Origin: Legionella genomosp. 1
GTDB lineage: Bacteria; Pseudomonadota; Gammaproteobacteria; Legionellales; Legionellaceae
Reading direction: 5' to 3'
Assembly: GCA_945889365.1 (NCBI GenBank)
Contig: CAMDBQ010000025.1
Coordinates: forward strand, 1-11,809
DNA: 11,809 nt
How positions within the stretch are numbered: position 1 is the first letter of the stretch; each line of letters starts with the position of its first letter. A program made the translations under genes and the position numbers. Below are positions 6,352-11,809 of the stretch, piece after piece. The notes under the pieces were generated by a model. That model did not search any database, had not been told where the DNA came from, and worked only from the letters and a program-made list of their open reading frames with translations.

Positions 6352-6945
6352 TTAACCTTTAGTTCGTCTTTGTGCCAAGGCCGAAAAAAATTCCGGTTTA
6401 TTTAAACCAATTTCTTTGAAAATTTGCGGGACTTTATCCCAGCTATTTTCTTGCTCAATACTTTCAACGACTAACTCAAACCCCTTGTTTTTATCCGCAG
6501 GAACTCCCCAACCGTTGATATAAGCCAAACCAAGCAAGCGCATAGCCTGTATATGGCCTGATTTCGCTGCTACTGACAAATAAGCATGGGCGTCCGTATA
6601 ACGTTCCAGCATCTGACGAGCATTGCTTTCGCTTGCCAATACGCCATCCTGTTGTAGCGTTTCTCTGAACCGCCCGTCGTCCAGCACATTCTTTCCTAGC
6701 AAATATTCTGCTGTAGAATCATCCAGTGTGGCGGCTGCTCGATAGACAGCCAGTAACAGCTCTCTGGCAAAGGGACATTTCTTGTGACCATGCAACCCTG
6801 CATAAAGACCTGCCAGCTGATGATAAAGGGTAACTTCTTTTGCTAACGTTTCATCACTGGGCTGATTAAGAACCCGACCTTGTTGCATGACCTTTAATTT
6901 CTTGGTGATGCTGTTAATTTTAATTCGATTCAACCAGAAAAACAT
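6352..6945 (-). CDS. Sel1-like repeat (TPR-related) protein
   Basis: The 197-residue protein contains one clear Sel1-like repeat at about 118-157 (DAHAYLSVAAKSGHIQAMRL followed by LGLAYINGWGVPADKNKGFE). A more divergent helical repeat may lie at 65-95 (VYRAAATLDDSTAEYLLGKN). The N-terminus is basic and partly hydrophobic (MFFWLNRIKINSITKKLK) but is not a convincing signal peptide. Sel1 repeats form alpha-alpha superhelices for protein-protein contacts; no enzymatic motif is visible and the partner is unknown. A strong AAGGAG ribosome site 6 nt upstream fixes the start at 6945. It converges on pilD and lies downstream of a membrane-protein gene on the same strand, with 118 nt between. It looks like an intact conserved hypothetical of Legionella type. 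Confidence 0.75.
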   Translation of the reverse strand: MFFWLNRIKINSITKKLKVMQQGRVLNQPSDETLAKEVTLYHQLAGLYAGLHGHKKCPFARELLLAVYRAAATLDDSTAEYLLGKNVLDDGRFRETLQQDGVLASESNARQMLERYTDAHAYLSVAAKSGHIQAMRLLGLAYINGWGVPADKNKGFELVVESIEQENSWDKVPQIFKEIGLNKPEFFSALAQRRTKG

Positions 6946-6972
6946 AATATCTCCTTAATTAGCAATTCCTCA

Positions 6973-7001
6973 CGTCATCGCGAGCGAAGCGAGGGATCTC
7001 C
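6973..7001. repeat. Fragment of a probable dispersed palindromic repeat
   Basis: The sequence contains GTCATCGCGAGCGAAGCG followed by AGGGATCTCC. This closely resembles the left end (GTCATTGCGAGCGAAGCGA...) of short palindromic repeats scattered in intergenic regions of Legionella, Rickettsia and other bacteria. The matching right arm, normally ending GGGATGACG, is not evident, so this seems a half or decayed copy. The rest of the gap 6946-7063 shows no gene. Confidence 0.5.
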
Positions 7002-7063
7002 AGCATGAAGCACGCTGCTGTAACGTCTGAAATAAACATCCCATTCCGTGATGTCGAGGGCCT

Positions 7064-7522
7064 CTACTGAGCAGAAATAACCCAGTGGAATATTTTTGTG
7101 ATTATAAAAATACATGCAATAATAAGAATCATTCTCAAAACAAGCAGACCTGATTCTTTCATTGCAGTATTTGGTTTCATTACTGTAACAACAGTTTTTT
7201 CAGGTTCTTCTATAGCATAGATTTGTTTATCGATATGATTTGATAGAATATGGGTAACTATTGAGAAAAGAAAACCCAGCAGGGAAAAAATTCCAAAAAT
7301 CAACCAACCAGCAGATTTTTCACTTACCCCATACGCCACCCGAACCCAATGGGTCCAATCGAAAATAAAAGCAGGAATATTGTAGTTTAAACCAAACGCC
7401 ACACGTGGCAATATATAAGCAGAAGTACCAAACAAAGCCATACTGATAAGCAAACAAACGAGACCAATGATATAAAACTTCTGATTTTGTTGAAAACGAT
7501 CCGGTTCCATAATAAATTCCAT
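7064..7522 (-). CDS. Small integral membrane protein of unknown function
   Basis: The 152-residue protein shows three strongly hydrophobic segments: about 17-37 (FYIIGLVCLLISMALFG), 72-95 (GWLIFGIFSLLGFLFSIVTHI) and 126-148 (LLVLRMILIIACIFIITKIF). The loop at 38-70 is rich in aromatic residues, and a soluble stretch at 96-124 is charged. No family was recognised and no catalytic motif is visible. The start is either ATG 7522 (MEFIMEPD) or ATG 7510 (MEPDRF); a GGA about 8 nt before the second makes 7510 a good alternative. A promoter-like pair lies upstream. The hydrophobic pattern and clean frame support a real gene, but its role is unknown. Confidence 0.65.
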   Translation of the reverse strand: MEFIMEPDRFQQNQKFYIIGLVCLLISMALFGTSAYILPRVAFGLNYNIPAFIFDWTHWVRVAYGVSEKSAGWLIFGIFSLLGFLFSIVTHILSNHIDKQIYAIEEPEKTVVTVMKPNTAMKESGLLVLRMILIIACIFIITKIFHWVISAQ

Positions 7523-7531
7523 TTATAGTAT

Positions 7532-7544
7532 AAGGATGATCCTT
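7532..7544. promoter_or_regulatory. Short palindrome in the leader of the membrane-protein gene
   Basis: AAGGAT-G-ATCCTT is a perfect 6-bp inverted repeat around one base. It lies between the predicted transcription start (about 7556) and the ATG at 7522, a usual place for an operator. A chance palindrome cannot be excluded. Confidence 0.25.
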
Positions 7545-7562
7545 TATCCAAGATATATGATT

Positions 7563-7591
7563 AACATAACAAATAGTCTAAGCATTGCCAA
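7563..7591 (-). promoter_or_regulatory. Predicted promoter of the small membrane protein gene
   Basis: On the minus strand TTGGCA (7591-7586) and TATGTT (7568-7563) are separated by exactly 17 bp, placing transcription start near 7556 and leaving a leader of about 34 nt. Confidence 0.45.
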
Positions 7592-7721
7592 GTATAAATA
7601 TATAATTACACACGGCTGTCGCATTAAAATTACAGGAATTCTGGGCGAACCCATCTATGCTGGTGTTAAATGGTTTTCATTTGTTTTAAAACTAGATGTA
7701 TTATTTCACTGCAAATATGTA

Positions 7722-7727
7722 TATACT
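7722..7727 (+). promoter_or_regulatory. Predicted -10 element of the secreted-protein gene
   Basis: TATACT matches the -10 consensus at five of six positions. A TG lies two bases upstream rather than the canonical one, and no good -35 is visible. It is 33 nt before the ATG at 7761, after a strongly AT-rich stretch (7536-7720) with no supported gene. Confidence 0.35.
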
Positions 7728-7760
7728 GTGCACAACTTCAATTAAACCGGAGATGAATCG

Positions 7761-8153
7761 ATGTGTCGATTACAGAAATTATTGCTTGCAGCTACATTAA
7801 GCCTTACCGCAACGGCTGCTCTTGCGAGCCCGATGTTATTGATTACTCACAATACCACCGACTTAGAATCGAATGCGTTTATTGGTGGCACGGTTAGATC
7901 AAACCATCCCACCAAGGCGCATAGCGACAACAGTGTTTCTTGGGTTTCCGTCAGAATGGCGTGTTTTGGCCGTACAGTTGAAGGAAAATGCCCGGCTTTA
8001 ATTAAGGTGGGTACGAATACAGCTAATCCAGTAGATATCGGCACTGTGGTCATGGATTTAAATACAGGGGATATTTCACCGAAGCAAATCAGTGGTAATG
8101 GTTATACTTTGATTGTAAATGGTCCTGGTGAAACTACGTTAATCAGAGATTAA
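7761..8153 (+). CDS. Small secreted protein of unknown function
   Basis: The 130-residue product has a clear Sec signal peptide: basic MCRLQK, hydrophobic LLLAATLSLTATAALA, and a likely signal peptidase I site after Ala22 (ALA|SP). The mature part, about 108 residues, is predicted mostly beta from its Val/Thr/Asn-rich pattern and has just two cysteines, Cys68 and Cys77, positioned for a disulfide in the periplasm or outside the cell. A GGAG ribosome site 8 nt upstream fixes the start; an overlapping ATG at 7753 is in another frame and sits too close to it. No family was recognised. The gene stands alone, with a long stem-loop after the stop, and converges on the FadL porin. Confidence 0.75.
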   Translation: MCRLQKLLLAATLSLTATAALASPMLLITHNTTDLESNAFIGGTVRSNHPTKAHSDNSVSWVSVRMACFGRTVEGKCPALIKVGTNTANPVDIGTVVMDLNTGDISPKQISGNGYTLIVNGPGETTLIRD

Positions 8154-8154
8154 T

Positions 8155-8210
8155 TGGGGCCCCTCGCATCTAAATCGTGAACGCTTGCGTTCACGAACAT
8201 AAGAGCCCCA
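8155..8210. terminator. Two-tier stem-loop, probable bidirectional terminator
   Basis: An inner near-perfect hairpin pairs TCGTGAACGC (8175-8184) with GCGTTCACGA (8187-8196). An outer pair TGGGGC (8155-8160) and GCCCCA (8205-8210) encloses it, the latter followed by TTTA. It begins 2 nt after one stop codon and ends 6 nt before the opposing fadL stop, as expected for a terminator shared by convergent genes. Confidence 0.75.
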
Positions 8211-8215
8211 TTTAC

Positions 8216-9613
8216 TTATTGTGTAACATATCTCGCGGGTTGATCAATCGCCCACACCAACTGCGCACCAACCAACTGCGCATTAACTTTCGCCAGCGCA
8301 TTCACGTTATACGATGACGTGGTACCCAACGCTTGAGTTTTGTTCACAATTCCATTGTTTGTTGTACACAAATACGTATAACCTACATCCACGCCCAAGT
8401 TAGGTCGGAATTGGTAATGTGACCCAATGGATAACGCCCAGCGACTCGCATCTGGCAAGCGTACATCACGTGCAGAATCAACCGTTGGTGTTTGATCATA
8501 TCCACCGCCCACACGCATCATCCATTTATCCGTCATGTGATAATTCGCTCCAATCGCAACTCTCCATACATCACGATAATCTTCAGTGGATGTTGAAGTA
8601 ACCCCTGCTTGGCCTGTGGCTGTAAAAGCGGCAACGTGATCTAACTGAATGGTTTTAAATGAACTCCAGCCGGTATAAACCACAGATCCCAGTAATGCGA
8701 GTTTAGCATTCACATCTTGATACGCACTCAATGTCAGTAAATCTGGCAAAGTAATCGAATTACTAATCAGAAGATCATTGGTAAATACGGCCGACGAATT
8801 AAGAAAAGATAACGTAGGATCAGCCAATGTACCTGTTAGCGTACTTGTACCTGTAAATCGATGCGACATTTTTGACTGGTAATTCAATCCCACACGTGTG
8901 TGATCATCATTGAATACACCCATAACACCGGTGTGGAAGCCCATTGCAAAAGAATTGCCTTCATTATTAGATGTGGAATCCCACAGTGTCGGAGGCTCTC
9001 CTAAGTGCTGCAGTAAAGTCGGGACACCTTCTACGGCATTAAATTTAACCGAAGCCGATTGAAAATCAAGACCCAAACCAACGGAGAAATTATCGGTTAT
9101 TTTACCAGCAATATCAGGAGACACGTCGATTACACGCAATTGAGATAATGTCGCGGCGTAACGTACGGGTGAGTCAACACTATATTGAGTGGATAACCCA
9201 AATGGCGAAACAATACTCAAACCAAAAGCGGCTCGATCGCCTAACGGTAAAGCGTAATGAATTGCAGGAACCAACGCGTTTTTTGCGGCTTGTATTCCTG
9301 AAAATGACTGGTTATATGAAGGCAAATCAGTTGTTGCAAACGTACTGGTCCCGGTTAATTTACTACTAGGAAAAACACCAACACCACTGAATACCAGTTC
9401 CTGTTTTTTTAATAGAACCAAACCAGCCGGATTATACCAAGCAGTTGATGCATCAGCCGCTTCCGCAGAAACACCCGCAGCATAATTCCCAATGGCCGCG
9501 GCACTACTTTCTGTATATAAAGAAAAAGCACCCGCTTGTGCTGACTGGCTACACATGATGGTAATAACCGCTGTACCGATTAACGATCGAAGAGGATATT
9601 GGTTTGTCTTCAT
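8216..9613 (-). CDS. OmpP1/FadL/TodX-family outer membrane transporter
   Basis: FadL-family proteins are 14-stranded outer-membrane barrels with an N-terminal hatch, importing long-chain fatty acids or other hydrophobic compounds. The 465-residue protein has a Sec signal peptide cleaved after Ala27 (AQA|GAF), then the family N-terminal signature: GAFSLYTESSAAAIGNYAAG, with DASTAWYNPAGL at 54-65. Further family features are the LPLGDRAAFGLSIVSPFGLSTQY region and a C-terminal barrel with alternating aromatic residues. The last residues (RYVTQ) do not end in the usual terminal Phe. A GAGGGA plus AAGG upstream of ATG 9613 and a strong promoter support the start. It is a single-gene unit, converging on the secreted-protein gene and divergent from lysCA. 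The exact substrate cannot be told from sequence. Confidence 0.92.
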   Translation of the reverse strand: MKTNQYPLRSLIGTAVITIMCSQSAQAGAFSLYTESSAAAIGNYAAGVSAEAADASTAWYNPAGLVLLKKQELVFSGVGVFPSSKLTGTSTFATTDLPSYNQSFSGIQAAKNALVPAIHYALPLGDRAAFGLSIVSPFGLSTQYSVDSPVRYAATLSQLRVIDVSPDIAGKITDNFSVGLGLDFQSASVKFNAVEGVPTLLQHLGEPPTLWDSTSNNEGNSFAMGFHTGVMGVFNDDHTRVGLNYQSKMSHRFTGTSTLTGTLADPTLSFLNSSAVFTNDLLISNSITLPDLLTLSAYQDVNAKLALLGSVVYTGWSSFKTIQLDHVAAFTATGQAGVTSTSTEDYRDVWRVAIGANYHMTDKWMMRVGGGYDQTPTVDSARDVRLPDASRWALSIGSHYQFRPNLGVDVGYTYLCTTNNGIVNKTQALGTTSSYNVNALAKVNAQLVGAQLVWAIDQPARYVTQ

Positions 9614-9651
9614 GCCTTGATCCCTCGTTTTTGATTTTTATTGAGTAAAGG

Positions 9652-9679
9652 ATAATAAAGGAATGCCTTAGTAAGTCAA
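9652..9679 (-). promoter_or_regulatory. Strong predicted sigma70 promoter of the FadL-family gene
   Basis: On the minus strand TTGACT (9679-9674) and TATTAT (9657-9652) are separated by 16 bp; each has five of six consensus bases. Transcription would start near 9645, giving a leader of about 32 nt. Confidence 0.65.
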
Positions 9680-9867
9680 ATAGATTTATATGCGGAAATG
9701 TGTTTTTTTTGTGGGGTTTGCGACATTGATGACAGGGTTTGTTATGCTCGTTCTTGCTGTGGTATTGGCTGAAAATTGAGTCAAGTTCTTTGGATTTTAA
9801 ATTCCAACACACTTGTATATTTTTATCCGTCCTGCTAATCTGTTCTAATTTTGCACGAGAATAAATT
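9680..9867. other. Divergent intergenic region between the FadL-family gene and lysCA
   Basis: No gene is supported here. A weak plus-strand promoter for lysCA may be TTGAGT (9776-9781) with TAAATT (9798-9803) at 16-bp spacing, giving a leader of about 58 nt. That leader is too short for a lysine riboswitch and no such fold is apparent. GAGA (9857-9860) is the likely ribosome site for the ATG at 9868. Confidence 0.3.
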
Positions 9868-11809
9868 ATGCGACAAGTCATTACTAAATTCGGCGGTACC
9901 AGCGTGTCTTCTCGTGAAACATGGGAACACATTGCTGCAATCACCCAAAAACATCTAGGAACGGGTGTGCAACCGGTTATTGTTTGCTCGGCTCTTACGC
10001 AAGCATCCAATAAGCTGGAACGCATGGTTGATGCGGCCGTATTGGATAAGCATCATGAGCTGTACGCTGATTTATCGACGCTTTATATACAACTTGCTCA
10101 ATCGTTGGATGTAAACCCCGATTTAATTGCGCTTGATCTCCAACAGTTACAACAATGGTTAACTGGAATAGCTTTATTAAAAGAGGCACCAGCCAAAACC
10201 CATGCACAAATTTTAAGTCTCGGCGAATTGATGATGACGCGTCTGGGTCATGCCTTTTTAAATAATAAAGGAATCGATTGCTCGTGGTTTGATGCTCGTG
10301 AAGCCTTGCAATCTGTAACCACGCCAAATGGCGGCGCTGATAATTATTTGGCTGCCCGTTGCAATAGCGAACACAACCCTGCTTTGTCGCGACAACTGCT
10401 GGAATGTGGCTCCAGGGTCATCATTACGCAAGGGTTTATTGCTGCAAATGCCCATGGGGATACCGTGTTACTCGGGCGTGGCGGCTCGGATACCTCAGCA
10501 GCACTCTTGGCAGCCATTCTCGATGCCAGCGTTTGTGAGATCTGGACGGACGTTCCTGGTATTTACACTGCCAATCCTCATCAATTACCCCATGCCCGAT
10601 TATTAAAACAACTAAATTATGACGAGGCTCAGGAAATTGCATCCATGGGTGCAAAAGTATTACACCCGCTTTGTGTACCCCCTGTTCGACGCGCTAATAT
10701 TCCAATGGTCGTTAAATATACCTGTATGCCTGAGCATTCCGGTACACGTATATCTCGTGAAAGTGATGACACTGCGCCGCCAATTAAATCCATTCAGGTC
10801 AAAAACAGCATTACGCTGATTTCTATTGATACGGTCACGATGTGGCAACAAGTTGGCTTTTTGGCTGACGTGTTTATTGTATTCAAAAACCACGGGTTTT
10901 CTGTGGATCTGCTTTCTTCTTCAGAATCCAACATCACGCTATCATTAGATAGCAATGCTAAACTGCGTGATCGTGACTCTCTTGATGCCATGGTTACTGA
11001 GCTGAACGGGTTTTGTCGGGCTAAAATTATTGAGCCGTGCAGTGCTGTCAGCCTAATTGGCCACCATATTCGCACAGTGCTTCCACAACTGGGTTCTGCA
11101 CTGGAAGTGTTTGATGATCAACAAGTGCATTTGATGTCACTCGCATCCAACGATTTGAACTTAACATTTGTGGTGGATGAATCAAAAGCAGATAAATTAT
11201 GCCAAAAATTACATACCTTATTAATTGAAAACAACCCACAAAGTTTTTATTACTCTAAAAGCTGGCATGAAGAATTCGGCAATCCAACCATACAACGCAC
11301 CCCATGGTGGGAAAGCTCGCGTGAAGGGTTGTTGAAACTGGCCGAAACACAGTCTCCCTGCTATGTTTACAACCCTCAAACGCAAGTCGGAAAAGCCGAT
11401 GAATTACTGACATTGACCTCTATAAACCATCTGTTTTACGCCGTAAAAGCCAATCCTCACGCGTCTGTTTTACAAACGCTGTTTGATAAAAATATTAACT
11501 TTGAATGCGTCTCACCCCAAGAATTAGACTTGGTTCTGACACTGTTCCCCTCAATTGATCGACAACGGATATTGTTTACACCCAATTTTGCCCCAAAAAC
11601 AGATTACGTCTATGCGCTGTCATTGAACTGTCATATTACGATAGATAGCCTGTATCCCCTGGAAAATTGGCCTGAACTATTTTCTGGTCATGCTATTTTT
11701 CTGCGTATCGACCCAGGTTGTGGTGCAGGTCATCATAAATATGTTTGCACGGGTGGCAATGAATCAAAATTTGGTATTCCGAAAGAGAATCTGGATATCG
11801 CCGTAAAAT
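9868..11809 (+). CDS. lysC-lysA fusion: Bifunctional aspartate kinase/diaminopimelate decarboxylase (partial, runs off right edge)
   Basis: This fusion joins the first and last enzymes of lysine synthesis: ATP-dependent phosphorylation of aspartate, and PLP-dependent decarboxylation of meso-diaminopimelate to lysine. The 647 visible codons are open with no stop. The N-terminal kinase shows KFGGTS (residues 7-12), GRGGSDTSA (from about 203) and TDVPGIYTANP (228-238). Tandem ACT-type regulatory domains fill about 310-460, where lysine or threonine feedback would act. The decarboxylase begins near 485 (CYVYNPQTQV) and shows HLFYAVKANPH with the PLP lysine at residue 527, the ECVSPQELDL segment and RIDPGCGAGHHKYVCTGG...SKFGIP. 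The C-terminal part, including the other active-site residues, is outside the window. Fused forms are known in Legionella and xanthomonads, so the continuous frame is not an artefact. The ATG at 9868 gives the canonical kinase N-terminus. Confidence 0.95.
   Translation, partial: MRQVITKFGGTSVSSRETWEHIAAITQKHLGTGVQPVIVCSALTQASNKLERMVDAAVLDKHHELYADLSTLYIQLAQSLDVNPDLIALDLQQLQQWLTGIALLKEAPAKTHAQILSLGELMMTRLGHAFLNNKGIDCSWFDAREALQSVTTPNGGADNYLAARCNSEHNPALSRQLLECGSRVIITQGFIAANAHGDTVLLGRGGSDTSAALLAAILDASVCEIWTDVPGIYTANPHQLPHARLLKQLNYDEAQEIASMGAKVLHPLCVPPVRRANIPMVVKYTCMPEHSGTRISRESDDTAPPIKSIQVKNSITLISIDTVTMWQQVGFLADVFIVFKNHGFSVDLLSSSESNITLSLDSNAKLRDRDSLDAMVTELNGFCRAKIIEPCSAVSLIGHHIRTVLPQLGSALEVFDDQQVHLMSLASNDLNLTFVVDESKADKLCQKLHTLLIENNPQSFYYSKSWHEEFGNPTIQRTPWWESSREGLLKLAETQSPCYVYNPQTQVGKADELLTLTSINHLFYAVKANPHASVLQTLFDKNINFECVSPQELDLVLTLFPSIDRQRILFTPNFAPKTDYVYALSLNCHITIDSLYPLENWPELFSGHAIFLRIDPGCGAGHHKYVCTGGNESKFGIPKENLDIAVK

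Noticed and set aside
7536..7745. Plus-strand frame of 69 codons before the secreted-protein gene
   Set aside because: There is no ribosome site, it overlaps a minus-strand promoter and the AT-rich leader of the next gene, and the translation resembles no protein family.
9680..9867. Possible lysine riboswitch upstream of the aspartokinase fusion
   Set aside because: The leader after the likely promoter is about 58 nt, far shorter than a lysine aptamer, and no conserved core was seen.
9549..10025. Minus-strand frame of 158 codons spanning the fadL-lysCA intergenic region
   Set aside because: It overlaps the fadL signal-peptide region out of frame, runs antisense into lysCA and crosses a strong fadL promoter.
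10258..11239. Several short frames on both strands inside lysCA
   Set aside because: All lie within the continuous lysCA frame, which carries kinase, ACT and decarboxylase motifs in order; they are shadows.

Overview
The window looks like chromosomal DNA of a Legionella-type gammaproteobacterium. The evidence is a moderately AT-rich sequence, a pilB-pilC-pilD type IV pilus operon, an OmpP1/FadL porin, a fused aspartokinase/diaminopimelate decarboxylase (a fusion known from Legionella and xanthomonads), a Sel1-repeat protein and a YafS-like methyltransferase. Genus is inferred from gene content and cannot be proved from the window.

Layout. (1) 1-691, minus: 5' part of a SAM-dependent methyltransferase running off the left edge. 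(2) 747-2263, minus: a complete three-gene HipBST toxin-antitoxin operon, transcribed hipB-hipS-hipT with 4-nt overlaps and ended by a small hairpin terminator. (3) 2264-2524: a divergent control region with three 18-bp inverted repeats of the form TACTG-N6-CAGTA at exactly 71-bp intervals. The third covers the -35 element of a good sigma70-type promoter that points into pilB. (4) 2525-6251, plus: pilB (assembly ATPase), pilC (inner-membrane platform) and pilD (prepilin peptidase), packed with 4-nt and 0-nt gaps. (5) 6252-7760: a strong GC hairpin, then on the minus strand a Sel1-repeat protein, a fragment of a probable dispersed palindromic repeat and a small membrane protein with its own promoter. 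(6) 7761-8153, plus: a small secreted protein, converging through a long stem-loop on (7) an OmpP1/FadL porin at 8216-9613, minus, with a near-consensus promoter. (8) 9868-11809, plus: lysC-lysA fusion, truncated by the right edge inside the decarboxylase domain.

Working together: PilB, PilC and PilD form the motor, platform and prepilin-processing core of a type IV pilus used for adhesion, twitching and DNA uptake. HipB, HipS and HipT form a kinase toxin-antitoxin module. The most interesting point is the shared control region. If HipB binds the three repeats, as their position predicts, the toxin-antitoxin regulator would also sit on the pilB promoter, linking growth arrest to pilus or competence expression. 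This is an inference from sequence layout. No CRISPR array, tRNA, rRNA or intact insertion sequence was seen.
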